The notes: generated by a model from the letters alone, not told the origin. A stretch of DNA of 64,000 nt from 20CM-2-55-15 sp963738025 (GCA_963738025.1 CAVTWA010000004.1:310001-374000), one strand, 5' to 3'. Numbered from the stretch's first letter, positions 32,732 to 43,053 are shown. Made by a program: numbers and translations.

Positions 32732-35530
32732 TTATGCAAAGGCTTCCGCAATCAACTTTTCCTGCTCCTGCTTGTGACTATTGTGCGAACCAGTCGCAGG
32801 ACTCGCGGACGCCGGGCGGGAAATCCCCTTGAACGGCAGGCGGTTCAGCATGCTTTCCCCAAATCGTATTTTCAGGAAACGCCAGGCCCCCATATTCTCG
32901 GGTTCCTCCTGAACCCAGTACACCGGCGTCCCATCGCGGTAGGATCGAAACGCTGCTTCGAAACTCGCATCGCTGACGGGATACAGCTGTTCGAGACGAA
33001 TGATTGCCACATCTTTCCGGGCCAACTTTTCCCGTTCGCGCTCGAGATCAGAATACACTTTACCGCTGCACATCAGAATTCGTGTGATTTCAACTCCGTT
33101 TGCAGGCGCTGCATCCGGAAGAATGCGTTCAAACCGGCCCGTGGCAAATTCGTCCAGGCGGGATGTTACCCGGGGATTCCGCAGAAGACTCTTTGGCGTC
33201 ATTAGAACCAGCGGCTTCCTCCATCGGCGTAATACCTGTCGTCGCAGACAATGGAACAGTTGTGCGGGAGTCGTTGGTTGGACAACCTGGATATTGTCGT
33301 CCGCGGCAAGCTCGAGAAATCGTTCCAGCCGCGCGCTCGAATGTTCGGGTCCCTGCCCTTCCATTCCATGCGGCAGCAACAACGTGACACCGCTGAGCCG
33401 CCTCCACTTGTCTTCCGCCGCTGCAATGAATTGATCGACGATTACCTGAGCAGCATTCCAGAAATCGCCGAACTGTGCCTCCCAGGCGACAAGTCCGTCC
33501 GGCGTATCGAGGCTGTAGCCGTACTCAAATCCAAGGACGCCCGTTTCAGAAAGTGGGCTGTTGTAGATCTCGACCGGTGCCTGATCCGGCGCGAGATTCT
33601 GAAAAGGCTTGTATTCCCTTCCAGTTTCCACGTCATGGAGAACAGCATGGCGGTGACTGAAGGTTCCTCTTTCGGAATCCTGCCCGGACAATCGCACTCG
33701 CGCTTGTTCGGTGGCGAGCGTAGCGAATGCAAGCGCTTCACCCGCCGCCCAGTCCAGGGGACGCTCACCACGCGCCATCTGACGGCGCAAGCGGATGCCG
33801 GCCTCGATCTTGGGGTGCGGCCGAAAGCCGTCCGGCACCGTCGACTGCATCTCGAGCAGTTCTACGAGCCGGTCGCGATCGACACTCGTATCGACTTCCT
33901 CCACATTTTCGTCTGCCCCTCCGACGTAGCCGGTCCAGATGCCGCGAAGAATTTCGGAGGGAACGGTATAGCTGTCGCTGGTAGCCTGGGACAGTTCGTG
34001 TTCGAGGAGTTCCTGGCGCCGCACGGCAATTTCATCGGCTTCCTGCCGGGTCACTCCATTCAGTTTGAGCAAATGCTCCAGATACCCCTCGCGAACGGAT
34101 TTCCGCTGTTTGATGGCTCGATACATCAGAGGTTGCGTAAAGAACGGCTCGTCACCTTCGTTGTGGCCCAGCCGCCGGTAACACCACATATCCACCACCA
34201 CGTCGCGTTTGAACCTCCGCCGAAAATCCATGGCAAGCCGGATCACCTGCGCCACAGCTTCCGGATCCTCGCCATTGACATGAAAAATCGGGATCTGGAG
34301 CATTTTCGAAATATCGCTGGCATAAACGCTGGATTTGGTTTCGGCGGGGGAAGTCGTAAAACCGATCTGGTTGTTGACGATGATGTGCATCGTGCCGCCA
34401 ACGGTATAGGCGCTCAGCTGGCTCAGGTTCAGGGTTTCCTGAATCACCCCCTCACCGGCAAAAGCGGCGTCGCCGTGGATCAACATCACCATGCCGCGCT
34501 TCCGCTCCGTATCACCGGAGCGGTCCTGCTTGGCTCTCATTCTTCCGAGAGCTACCGGATTCACGAACTCCAGGTGGCTTGGATTGAAGCAAAGCGACAG
34601 ATGGATCTTACGGCCCGAAACCGTCTCCCAATCCGAGCTGTAGCCCAGGTGATACTTCACATCGCCCCGGCCGCCAATATAAAGGTCGGGATCCAGGTCC
34701 GCGAACTCGCGAAAGATCTGGCCGGGACGCTTGGCCATGATGTTCGCGAGCACATTCAGGCGGCCGCGATGCGCCATACCCAGAACAATCTCGTCGATAC
34801 CCTGTTCGCCCGCTCGTTCGATCGCCAGATCCAGCAACGGAATCAGACTTTCTGCGCCTTCGAGGGAAAAGCTTTTGGCGCCGATGAACTTCTTGCGGAT
34901 GAATTCTTCGAAAATGACGGAATCGGTCAACCGCGTCAGAATTCGGATCTGTTCCGCACGATTCAGGTCTGAACGGTTGCCCGAACTCTCCATGCGTTCC
35001 TGCAGCCAAAGGCGCACAAAGCTGTCGTCGATGTGCATGAACTGAACGCCAATGGTCCGGCAATATGTGTTGCGAAGACGCTCGAGGATTTCGCGCAACG
35101 TAAGCGATCCACCGCCACACATCGCCTCGCAGGCAAACCGGCGGTCCATGTCGGATTCGCCGAGACCATAGAAATCGAGATCCAGTTCAGGAGGCTTCGC
35201 CCTGGGTATCCCTAACGGATCGAGCTGCGCCGCCATGTGGCCGCGCACCCGATAATTCCGAATGAGCTGGTCGATTCGCTCCTGCAGAACCGCTGTGGTT
35301 GCCTCTTCGGTTGCGGCACCATTGCCGTGTGTAGAAGGAGGATTGAAAATGCTCCACGGTTTGAATGCAGGGGCAGATGTTTCCGCCTGAGACGAACCGT
35401 TTCCTCCCGAAATGGATTGAAAGTACTCGCGCCAATCCGGAGGAACCGACTGCGAATCACGCAAGTAGTCCGCATAGAGTCCTTCTATAAATTCCAAACC
35501 TGCGCTGCTCGGTAGCCTCGTTTCCGCCAT
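32732..35530 (-). CDS. sucA: 2-oxoglutarate dehydrogenase E1
   Basis: 932 residues, normal for SucA. The N-terminal segment EFIEGLYADYLRDSQSVPPD binds the E2/E3 core. The thiamine-diphosphate site is in VMLIHGDAAFAGEGVIQETL, preceded by EIVLGMAHRGRLNVLANIMA; the C-terminal transketolase-like domain holds LLLPHGMEGQGPEHSSARLE. It decarboxylates 2-oxoglutarate and hands the succinyl group to SucB. First gene of a left-reading set, sucA-sucB-ctlX-HAD/ATPase. No clear Shine-Dalgarno; TATCCT lies 6 bases before the ATG. Confidence 0.95.
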   Translation of the reverse strand: MAETRLPSSAGLEFIEGLYADYLRDSQSVPPDWREYFQSISGGNGSSQAETSAPAFKPWSIFNPPSTHGNGAATEEATTAVLQERIDQLIRNYRVRGHMAAQLDPLGIPRAKPPELDLDFYGLGESDMDRRFACEAMCGGGSLTLREILERLRNTYCRTIGVQFMHIDDSFVRLWLQERMESSGNRSDLNRAEQIRILTRLTDSVIFEEFIRKKFIGAKSFSLEGAESLIPLLDLAIERAGEQGIDEIVLGMAHRGRLNVLANIMAKRPGQIFREFADLDPDLYIGGRGDVKYHLGYSSDWETVSGRKIHLSLCFNPSHLEFVNPVALGRMRAKQDRSGDTERKRGMVMLIHGDAAFAGEGVIQETLNLSQLSAYTVGGTMHIIVNNQIGFTTSPAETKSSVYASDISKMLQIPIFHVNGEDPEAVAQVIRLAMDFRRRFKRDVVVDMWCYRRLGHNEGDEPFFTQPLMYRAIKQRKSVREGYLEHLLKLNGVTRQEADEIAVRRQELLEHELSQATSDSYTVPSEILRGIWTGYVGGADENVEEVDTSVDRDRLVELLEMQSTVPDGFRPHPKIEAGIRLRRQMARGERPLDWAAGEALAFATLATEQARVRLSGQDSERGTFSHRHAVLHDVETGREYKPFQNLAPDQAPVEIYNSPLSETGVLGFEYGYSLDTPDGLVAWEAQFGDFWNAAQVIVDQFIAAAEDKWRRLSGVTLLLPHGMEGQGPEHSSARLERFLELAADDNIQVVQPTTPAQLFHCLRRQVLRRWRKPLVLMTPKSLLRNPRVTSRLDEFATGRFERILPDAAPANGVEITRILMCSGKVYSDLEREREKLARKDVAIIRLEQLYPVSDASFEAAFRSYRDGTPVYWVQEEPENMGAWRFLKIRFGESMLNRLPFKGISRPASASPATGSHNSHKQEQEKLIAEAFA

Positions 35531-35595
35531 AGGACAAGGATATCAAGTACCACGTGCTCACGCGATTAACATACTTGACGCATCCCCTCGGGCTT

Positions 35596-35614
35596 TTAGC
35601 CGCGGAGCGGCTAA
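35596..35614. terminator. Short hairpin upstream of the TonB receptor
   Basis: TTAGCCGC and GCGGCTAA arms with loop GGA, between the divergent sucA and receptor genes. It could be a leader hairpin or REP relic. No T-run follows. Confidence 0.3.
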
Positions 35615-35765
35615 TAACGCTGAAGGATTCCGGTCGAAGGAGTACCATCTATGTCGCTGTGCAACGGGTTTGAAAGGGTGTCCACGTGAGGATCGAATTT
35701 TGCCCATTTGCCTCGAAATGATTTTTTTCGATACACTGCCCCCCTTGAAGGTTGGGAGTCCACGT

Positions 35766-38700
35766 ATGACAAAACTAAGTTTCGGTGGGTTGTTGAGCCT
35801 CGTTTTTGCAACATTGCTTCTCGCGGGGAGCTTTGACGCCGCGCAGGCTCAGGTGACGGCTACAGTCTCCGGAAGGGTGGAAGACGCGACCGGCGCCAGC
35901 GTTGGGGGTGCGGTCGTCACGATCAAAAGCCTTGAAACGGGGGCTACCCGGACTGTGACCACAGACGAAACCGGCAACTATCGGGTTCTTTCCCTTGGCG
36001 TCGGGGCCCAGGAAGTCCGCGCGGAGAAACCGGGCTTCAGGTCAGCCGTGCGAACCGGAGTCAATCTGTTTGTCGGCCAGGAAGCCGTCGTCAATCTGAA
36101 ACTCGACGTGGGCGAAGTCGCGCAGGAAGTAACGATATCGGCCGATAGTCCTTTGGTCGACACGACGACGGCGTCGGTCTCAGGGTTGGTCGCCGAACGC
36201 GAAATCAAAGAACTGCCCCTCAACGGGCGAAGTTTTGACAGCTTAATCACCCTGAACGCCGGAAGTATCAATTACACATATAAAAGCCCCGGCACGGTGA
36301 CCAGCAGCGGTTTCACCTTCTCTGTCGCCGGCCGGCGGCCGCTGGATAATATCTTTCTGCTCAACGGCATCGAGTACACCGGCTCGAGCCAGCTCTCGAT
36401 CACGCCGGGCGGAGTCAGCGGCTATCTGCTGGGGATCGATGCAGTGCGTGAATTCAATGTCCAGACCGGAACATATTCCGCAGAATACGGAAAGCGCGCA
36501 GGCGCGCAGGTCGCGGTAGTCACACAATCCGGGACCAATCAATTCCACGGCTCCGTTTTTGAATTTCTTCGCAATAGCGCACTGGATGCGAGAACGATTT
36601 TCGATATCAATCCGACTCCCGGCGCCCAGAGTTCCGCGGCGCCATTCCGCAGAAATCAATTCGGTGGAAGTGCCGGCGGCCCGATCCAGAAAGACCGGCT
36701 GTTTCTCTTTGGAAATTACGAAGGATTCCGCCATCGCCTGGGAATAGGCAGCATTGCAGTAGTTCCCGATTCAAAGGTTCAGCAAGGCCTGGTGCCGAGT
36801 GCGGCGACCGGCGTCTATACGCCCGTCACGGGACTCAAGCCGGAAATGTTGAACTACTTCCAGTTGTGGCCGCAAGCGAACGGACCGGAAATATTGGTGC
36901 CCTCGACAACGGCCGGCGTGGGCCTGGTGCCCAGTGGAAGCGCATACTCTTACAACAGCCCTAAACAGTCGATCAATGAAGACTTCGGAACGCTGAAGGG
37001 CGACTACATATTGAGTAAGAAGGATTCACTCTCCGTTTCCTACACGATCGATGATGGTAACAACCTCTCGCCATTGGCCGATCCCTTATTTGCAAACTAC
37101 CTGACGCTTCGATCCCAGGTAGCAAGCGTCCGCGAAACGCACATCATTTCGCCACGTGTGTTGAACACTTTCAGCGCGGGCGTGTCCCGTGCAGGTTTTG
37201 CGCTGGACTCCTCGTTACTTGGTACGTTTCCGGCCAGCCTGTCATTTGTTTCCGGCCAGGGGCCTGGGGGTGTCATCATCGGCGGCACCACGACGACGAC
37301 CGCTGCCGCAGCACTCACCTCTGCGGGACCCAATAACGCCGCGGGTGCCCAGAACCACAGAAATCTGTTCACGCTTTCCGATACCGTCCAGGTCAGCCGC
37401 GGCGTACACCAGTTCAACGTCGGCGGCTGGTTTCAGAAAATACAGGACAACGAAAACACCGCTTCGCGCCGCCTGGGAGTTGCCAATTTCACGAACATGA
37501 CCACGTTCCTTCAAGGAACGACCAGCAGCTTCCAGGTTGTACCCAGTGCTACGGAACTGGGGTTCCGAAGCTTGTTTGGCGCGTGGTATGCGGAAGATGA
37601 AATGCGAGTGCGCCGCAACCTGACGGTCCGCGTCGGGCTCCGCCACGAGTTCACAAACGGTTGGAATGAGAAGTACGGTAGAGCCGCAAACTACATAACC
37701 GATGCGAATGGTGTCCTTTTGACCAATCCACAGATCGGAACCTCCGTCTTCACTGAAAACAAAGCGAAATGGCTGCTCAGTCCGCGAGTTGCTCTCGCAT
37801 GGGATCCTTTTGGAAAAGGCAAAACGGCGGTCCGGGCCGGGTTCGGAGTCTATTACTCCTTGATTGATAATCTGTCGTTCCTGTTGAACTCGTTGCCGCC
37901 TTACAACGGCTCGGTCACGTTCTCAGGTCCACTCTCGAACTTTCTGCCGATTGCACAAGGCGTTCAACCGCCTCCGGCTTGCGGGCCCGGCGTGACGACT
38001 ACGTGCAGCACCTTCGCGCCTCAAGGAATCGAACCGGCTGCGAAAACACCTGCGGTCAACGAATGGAACTTGACTATTGAGCATCAGGTTGGATCCAGCA
38101 CAGCCATTCGCATCGGCTATGTGGGATCCTTCGGATATCATTCGTTGCTCAGCATCGATCCCAATACCATTCCGGCTCAGGTGTGCAGCGATCCAGCCGG
38201 TTGCAGGAGCGGTACGGTTCCCCAGGGCACGCGCTACATTCCGCTGCTTCCAACACCTCCTGCGCCGGCGAGTTCGGCGCGTCCGAATCCTTATCTTGGC
38301 GCGGGATTCTTCTGGTACGCCGCCGGAAACAGCAGTTACAACGCGCTCCAGTTCGAAGTGAATCGGAGGCTCAGTCAGCGCCTGCAGTTCCGGGCAAATT
38401 ACACATGGGCAAAGAGTCTGGATATGAACTCCGCCTTGACCATTGCCCAGGCGCAGAATCAGCCTCAGATGGTATATGACCGGACAGATCTCCGCCGGGA
38501 TTGGGGCCCGTCGGCGCTGACGCCGACAAGTCAGGCGACTATTTCCGGTCATTACGATCTTCCCTTCGGTTCGACTAGTGCGAAAGGCATCGCGAAACTG
38601 GCATCCGGCTGGCAACTCAACGGAATAACGTCCTTGTTAAGCGGATTTCCATTTACCCCCCAGGTGGGCTCGAATCGATCCGGCGACGGTAATACACGTA

Positions 38701-39071
38701 ATCCCGACCGTCCCAATCCAAATCCGGCATTCACCGGCCCGATATTGTTGAAGAAGCAAACTCAATGGTTTGACCCAGGCGCTTTCGTCCTGCCGACGAC
38801 GGGTACGTTTGGAAGTGTGGGAAGAGGAACGCTGCGTGGTCCGGGACTCGCAAATCTCGATTTGTCGCTGCTTAAAAACACCTCGCTGACCGAGCGAGTG
38901 GGATTGCAATTCCGGGCAGAGTTCTTTAACGCATTAAATCATGTGAACCTGGGAGCGCCGAATGCGACCGTGTTCGCCAGCACCGGAGCAGTGAGTCCCT
39001 CCGCCGGCTTGATCACGACATTAGCTACCGATTCGCGACGAATCCAATTTGGTTTGAAGCTGACGTATTAA
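35766..39071 (+). CDS. Oar-like TonB-dependent outer-membrane receptor
   Basis: About 1101 residues from ATG 35766, with GGGAG upstream; the open frame back to 35670 lacks a signal peptide. Order: signal peptide ending DAAQAQ; carboxypeptidase-regulatory Ig-like domain (VSGRVEDATGASVGGAVVTI; GNYRVLSLGVGAQEVRAEKP); plug domain with ELPLNGRSFDSLITLNAG and GSIAGG-like strands; a 22-stranded barrel ending RIQFGLKLTY with the terminal aromatic needed by the BAM machinery. Oar-type receptors are expanded in Acidobacteria and are thought to import large carbohydrates or peptides. No TonB box is obvious. It ends at a family A palindrome. Confidence 0.85.
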   Translation: MTKLSFGGLLSLVFATLLLAGSFDAAQAQVTATVSGRVEDATGASVGGAVVTIKSLETGATRTVTTDETGNYRVLSLGVGAQEVRAEKPGFRSAVRTGVNLFVGQEAVVNLKLDVGEVAQEVTISADSPLVDTTTASVSGLVAEREIKELPLNGRSFDSLITLNAGSINYTYKSPGTVTSSGFTFSVAGRRPLDNIFLLNGIEYTGSSQLSITPGGVSGYLLGIDAVREFNVQTGTYSAEYGKRAGAQVAVVTQSGTNQFHGSVFEFLRNSALDARTIFDINPTPGAQSSAAPFRRNQFGGSAGGPIQKDRLFLFGNYEGFRHRLGIGSIAVVPDSKVQQGLVPSAATGVYTPVTGLKPEMLNYFQLWPQANGPEILVPSTTAGVGLVPSGSAYSYNSPKQSINEDFGTLKGDYILSKKDSLSVSYTIDDGNNLSPLADPLFANYLTLRSQVASVRETHIISPRVLNTFSAGVSRAGFALDSSLLGTFPASLSFVSGQGPGGVIIGGTTTTTAAAALTSAGPNNAAGAQNHRNLFTLSDTVQVSRGVHQFNVGGWFQKIQDNENTASRRLGVANFTNMTTFLQGTTSSFQVVPSATELGFRSLFGAWYAEDEMRVRRNLTVRVGLRHEFTNGWNEKYGRAANYITDANGVLLTNPQIGTSVFTENKAKWLLSPRVALAWDPFGKGKTAVRAGFGVYYSLIDNLSFLLNSLPPYNGSVTFSGPLSNFLPIAQGVQPPPACGPGVTTTCSTFAPQGIEPAAKTPAVNEWNLTIEHQVGSSTAIRIGYVGSFGYHSLLSIDPNTIPAQVCSDPAGCRSGTVPQGTRYIPLLPTPPAPASSARPNPYLGAGFFWYAAGNSSYNALQFEVNRRLSQRLQFRANYTWAKSLDMNSALTIAQAQNQPQMVYDRTDLRRDWGPSALTPTSQATISGHYDLPFGSTSAKGIAKLASGWQLNGITSLLSGFPFTPQVGSNRSGDGNTRNPDRPNPNPAFTGPILLKKQTQWFDPGAFVLPTTGTFGSVGRGTLRGPGLANLDLSLLKNTSLTERVGLQFRAEFFNALNHVNLGAPNATVFASTGAVSPSAGLITTLATDSRRIQFGLKLTY

Positions 39072-39105
39072 CCTGAATTCCTCACGAGTCTTCGCCAAAG
39101 GAGTT

Positions 39106-39164
39106 GATAAGCCACGGATTTAACGGATTTCAATCCGTTGAATCCGTTCAATCCGTGGCTTATC
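39106..39164. repeat. Dispersed palindrome family A, copy 3
   Basis: Outer arms GATAAGCCACGGATT (39106-39120) and its reverse complement (39150-39164) enclose further inverted ACGGATT/AATCCGT units, so the whole forms a long imperfect stem. It lies between convergent genes (receptor and priA), as copies 1 and 2 do. Confidence 0.8.
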
Positions 39165-39175
39165 CGAACCCCACC

Positions 39176-41161
39176 TCACATGAGTGAAATAGGATCCACG
39201 TCGACGATGATTTTGGTGGCGCCGATTTTCTTCTCCTCGACATAGGCCTGGAGACGCTCCAACATGCTGTGAAGCGTCGCTCGAGACGACGACTTGATCA
39301 GCAACTGATGCCGATGGACGTGTTTAATACGCTCGAGAGGAGCGGGAGCAGGCCCGAGAATCCGGACGGCATCAGACCGGATCGAATCCAGAAATTCGCC
39401 AACGCCTCGAGCGGTCTCAACGGCACGAGAGGGCTCCTGATCGGTCACCATGATGCCGGCCAGCGAAGTAAATGGCGGATAAAACATAGCTTTCCGGTAG
39501 CGAACCTCCCGCGCGTAGAAATCCTCGAACCGCTGATTCACCGCGAGTTGAAACGTGTAATGGTCCGGAAAGTAACTCTGGACCACAACCTCTCCAGGGT
39601 CAGCACCACGGCCGGAGCGGCCCGCAACTTGAGTGAGTAACTGAAATGTGCGCTCTGCGGCGCGAAAGTCAGGCAGGGCAAGAGGTGCATCCGCGCCTAT
39701 CACTCCGACGAGCGTAACGCCGGGAAAATCGTGACCTTTTGCGATCATCTGCGTGCCAACCAGAATATCGATTTCGCCATTTCTGAAACCACCGAGAACC
39801 CGCTCAAAATCGCGCATGTGGCGCATCGTGTCGCGATCCACTCGTCCGATACGCGCATCAGGAAACATTTCCTTGAGCTCAGCCTCGAGCCGTTCGGTTC
39901 CCTCGCCAACGTAGTGGATGTATTCGCTGTCACATTCGGTGCATCGCGCCGGAGGACGGCGTGCAAGACCACAGTAGTGGCACAGCAGCTTCTCGATGTT
40001 CCGGTGATAGGTCAACGCCACGCTGCAGGCACTGCACTGGAATGTGAATCCGCAGTGGCGGCAGAGAAGGAAGGCCGCATACCCGCGGCGGTTCAGCAGA
40101 ATCATCGTCTGCTGCGCGCGCGCCAGTCGTATAGCGATGGCATCCACCAGCGGTCGTGAGAAAACCACTTGTTTTCCCGCGGCCGCATATTCTTCGCGCA
40201 TGTTGACGATTGCGATGTCCGGCAACGGGCGATCTTCGACGCGCTTCGCCAGCGTAAGCCGTCGATACTTCCCGGTCTCGGCGTTTCGGAAGGACTCCAT
40301 AGAAGGCGTCGCCGATCCGAGAACAGCAACGGCTCCCGTAATCTTTGCACGCATCACCGCTGTGTCACGGGCGTTGTAGCGCGGGACTTCCTCCTGCTTG
40401 TAGCTGGTTTCATGCTCTTCATCGACCACAATCAGACCAAGGTCGGCCAGCGGCGCAAACACTGCCGAGCGTGTGCCGATGACGATCGGCGCCTGGCCGC
40501 TGAAAATCCGCAGCCACTCATCAATCCGCTGGCGCTTCGTGAGAGAACTGTGAAGGATTGCGGTCTTCCCGGGGAAACGCGAGGCGAAACGATCGGTCAA
40601 TTGGGGGGTAAGCCCGATTTCCGGAACCAGAATGAGAGACGCTTTTCCGGCAGCGAGGAAATGCTGGGCCGCACGCATGTAGACTTCGGTCTTGCCGCTG
40701 CCGGTAACGCCATGGAGAAGGACAGGCCGAAAAGCTTGAGGGCTGATGATAACTTCAAGAGCCCCGGATTGTTCTTCGGTCAGAGCCGGCCGGAACACTG
40801 AAGGGTTCGGGCGTTCGGCCGCGGCGGTCGCCTTTCCCGAACCGGCCCTTTCGACATGCTTAGCGGTAATCCCGGGCGGCAATGCGCCCTTCAGCACCTC
40901 TCCCAGGGGCGAGACGTAGTACTCCGAGATCCATCGGCAGAGCTCGAAAATTTCGGGACGAAGGAGAGGAGCGTTATCGATGACGGCTTTTACGGTAAGA
41001 GCTTTGACTTCAGGCGTCGTCTCATGAAGTGAAACGACAAACCCCTCTACGTCCCGCTTGCGGAACGGAACCACGACACGGCACCCGGGCTCCACAGGAT
41101 CGGAGACACAATAGACAAACGTCCGCGAGAGCGGCAGACACACCGCTACATCAGCATACAT
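39176..41161 (-). CDS. priA: Primosomal protein N', replication-restart helicase
   Basis: 661 residues. The 3'-DNA-binding N-terminus starts YADVAVCLPLSRTFVYCV. Walker A is LLHGVTGSGKTEVYMRAAQH and the DEEH box is LIVVDEEHETSYKQEE. Paired zinc motifs follow: LCRHCGFTFQCSACSVALTY, LCHYCGLARRPPARCTECDS. PriA reloads the replisome at stalled forks. It is somewhat shorter than the E. coli protein (732) in the linker before the helicase. It begins six bases after the udg stop, at the end of the long gene run. Confidence 0.93.
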   Translation of the reverse strand: MYADVAVCLPLSRTFVYCVSDPVEPGCRVVVPFRKRDVEGFVVSLHETTPEVKALTVKAVIDNAPLLRPEIFELCRWISEYYVSPLGEVLKGALPPGITAKHVERAGSGKATAAAERPNPSVFRPALTEEQSGALEVIISPQAFRPVLLHGVTGSGKTEVYMRAAQHFLAAGKASLILVPEIGLTPQLTDRFASRFPGKTAILHSSLTKRQRIDEWLRIFSGQAPIVIGTRSAVFAPLADLGLIVVDEEHETSYKQEEVPRYNARDTAVMRAKITGAVAVLGSATPSMESFRNAETGKYRRLTLAKRVEDRPLPDIAIVNMREEYAAAGKQVVFSRPLVDAIAIRLARAQQTMILLNRRGYAAFLLCRHCGFTFQCSACSVALTYHRNIEKLLCHYCGLARRPPARCTECDSEYIHYVGEGTERLEAELKEMFPDARIGRVDRDTMRHMRDFERVLGGFRNGEIDILVGTQMIAKGHDFPGVTLVGVIGADAPLALPDFRAAERTFQLLTQVAGRSGRGADPGEVVVQSYFPDHYTFQLAVNQRFEDFYAREVRYRKAMFYPPFTSLAGIMVTDQEPSRAVETARGVGEFLDSIRSDAVRILGPAPAPLERIKHVHRHQLLIKSSSRATLHSMLERLQAYVEEKKIGATKIIVDVDPISLM

Positions 41162-41167
41162 GCAGAC

Positions 41168-41869
41168 CTAGGACTTCAGCCGTAAGAGTTCCGCGCGGAT
41201 CTGTTTCATGTCCTCCCAGACCTCGCGCTTCTTCTCAGGCGATCGCAAGAGGTAAGCGGGATGGAACGTTGCGATGACGCGTAGGCCGTCCAAGTCGAAG
41301 AATCGTCCGCGTAATTTTGAAATCGGCGACGTTGTCTGAAGCACTGTTTGCGCTGCAAAAGTGCCAAGACAGCAAACAACCTTCGGACGAATCGTCGCGA
41401 GTTGCTTCTTGAGAAAAGGGTTACAAGCGGCAACTTCGTCCGGCTCGGGATTTCGGTTTTCGGGCGGGCGGCACTTCAAGACATTGCAGATATACACATC
41501 TTCTCGTTTGAGACTGATCGACTCGATGATCTTCGTCAATAACTGACCCGCTCGGCCGACGAATGGCACCCCCTGCGCGTCTTCGTCGGATCCAGGAGCT
41601 TCACCGACAAAAACGAGCTCGGCCTTGGGATCACCCACTCCGAAAACGATGTTCTTGCGTTTCGGAGCCAGTTTGCATCGTTGACAATCGCCGATTTCGG
41701 CGCGGATCGACTCGAGATTGGACAGCTTGGACGGCATTATTTCCTGTTGGTCCTCATGACGCTTCAGCGGCTGGGAGTGAATTTCCGCTGTCTGCGGCTG
41801 GATGGAGAGAGTTTCGACACCGATATCGCGAAAAAATCCCAATTGAGCGACGAGTTCGTTTGAATTCAT
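41168..41869 (-). CDS. udg: Family 4 uracil-DNA glycosylase with FeS cluster
   Basis: 233 residues. Motif 1 is FVGEAPGSDEDAQGVPFVGR (about residues 87-106) and motif 2 is the C-terminal TFHPAYLLRSPEKKR. Cluster cysteines are in GDCQRCKLA (62, 65) and later YICNVLKC and AACNPFL. It removes uracil from DNA. The first 45 residues are variable and polar; the conserved domain starts LESIRAEIGDCQRC, so an internal start near residue 45 is possible. Its start overlaps the coaBC stop by four bases. Confidence 0.9.
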   Translation of the reverse strand: MNSNELVAQLGFFRDIGVETLSIQPQTAEIHSQPLKRHEDQQEIMPSKLSNLESIRAEIGDCQRCKLAPKRKNIVFGVGDPKAELVFVGEAPGSDEDAQGVPFVGRAGQLLTKIIESISLKREDVYICNVLKCRPPENRNPEPDEVAACNPFLKKQLATIRPKVVCCLGTFAAQTVLQTTSPISKLRGRFFDLDGLRVIATFHPAYLLRSPEKKREVWEDMKQIRAELLRLKS

Positions 41870-43053
41870 TTCAGCAATTGCACAACGCGATCAAGAATCT
41901 TGTCGGCCAACACATGTTTACTGACCAGCGGAACTTCTTCCGCATCGCCAGACGCATCAATGATGGTTGCTTGATTCATATCGCTATCGAAGGCCGAATC
42001 AGGACCACTCACAGGATTGACAACGATGAGGTCGAGATTCTTAGCTTTCAGTTTTTCACGGCCATTGCTGGTGTGATTTTCGGTCTCGGCGGCAAAACCG
42101 ACCAGAATTTTTCCGTTCTTTTGCGTTCCGAGCTCTTTCAAAATGTCGGTGGTCGGCTCGAGTTCTATGGTCAGACCGCCAGATTGCTTTTTGATCTTCT
42201 GCGCCGCTACCGATTTCGGACGGAAGTCGAGCGGCGCCGCCGCCTTGATCACCACGTCCGCATCGCCGGCATGATCCAGCACGGCGCGCCGCATTTCCTC
42301 GGTGGTACGGACGCGAATGACGTCATGAAAGTCAAGCTCCGTCGGGCCGGATACGAGCACGACATTCGCCCCACGGTTACGTGCCGCCTGGGCAATGGCA
42401 TATCCCATTTTTCCGGAAGAACGATTGCTGATGTAGCGCACCGGGTCGATGTCCTCGACCGTCGGCCCGGCCGTCACAATAACTTTCCGGCCCTCGAGAT
42501 CACGGACACGGTCCAAAATCCGCATCGCGTATTCAACGATTTCTTCGACGGGAGCTAACCGCCCGGGACCGTAAGTACGGCACGCCATCTGCCCGACTTC
42601 CGGATCGATCACCCGGGCCCCGCGGCTTCGCAGCGTTCGCAGGTTGGCTTGCACCGAGGCGTGCTCCCACATCCGCGCATTCATTGCCGGCGCCAGAACC
42701 ACGGGCGCCGTGACAGCCAGATGGAACGTCGTTAGAAAATCATCCGCGGTACCGGCTGCCAGCCGCGCAATACAATCGGCCGTGGCTGGCGCGACGAGGA
42801 AGAGATCGATCGACTGTGCCACAAGAATATGGTCGAAAGCCCCCTCGAAGTCGCTGCCGGAATGGGAGCCTTCGAAAAGATCGATATAGACTTTGTTGCC
42901 GGACAAGGCTCTGAACGTCAGAGGCGTCACGAACTGCGTTGCACCTTTCGTCATCAGGACGGTCACGTCGACTGCACGATCCTGCAGACGACGTACAATC
43001 TCTGCGGCCTTATAGCATGCGATGCCTCCGCTGACGCCAAGCGCTACTTTCAT
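41866..43053 (-). CDS. coaBC: Bifunctional CoA biosynthesis protein CoaBC
   Basis: 395 residues. The N-terminal flavin-dependent PPC decarboxylase has VALGVSGGIACYKAAEIVRR and the PAMNARMW substrate clamp. The C-terminal PPC synthetase has KVIVTAGPTVEDIDPVRYIS and NRSSGKMGYAIAQAARNRG. Together they turn 4'-phosphopantothenate into 4'-phosphopantetheine. The order gmk-rpoZ-coaBC-priA is a common bacterial arrangement. The gene sits nine bases after rpoZ. Confidence 0.95.
   Translation of the reverse strand: MKVALGVSGGIACYKAAEIVRRLQDRAVDVTVLMTKGATQFVTPLTFRALSGNKVYIDLFEGSHSGSDFEGAFDHILVAQSIDLFLVAPATADCIARLAAGTADDFLTTFHLAVTAPVVLAPAMNARMWEHASVQANLRTLRSRGARVIDPEVGQMACRTYGPGRLAPVEEIVEYAMRILDRVRDLEGRKVIVTAGPTVEDIDPVRYISNRSSGKMGYAIAQAARNRGANVVLVSGPTELDFHDVIRVRTTEEMRRAVLDHAGDADVVIKAAAPLDFRPKSVAAQKIKKQSGGLTIELEPTTDILKELGTQKNGKILVGFAAETENHTSNGREKLKAKNLDLIVVNPVSGPDSAFDSDMNQATIIDASGDAEEVPLVSKHVLADKILDRVVQLLK

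Noticed and set aside
33251..34972. 573-codon open frame on the plus strand
   Set aside because: It lies wholly antisense to sucA, has no family sequence and no ribosome binding site; long antisense frames are common opposite GC-rich genes.
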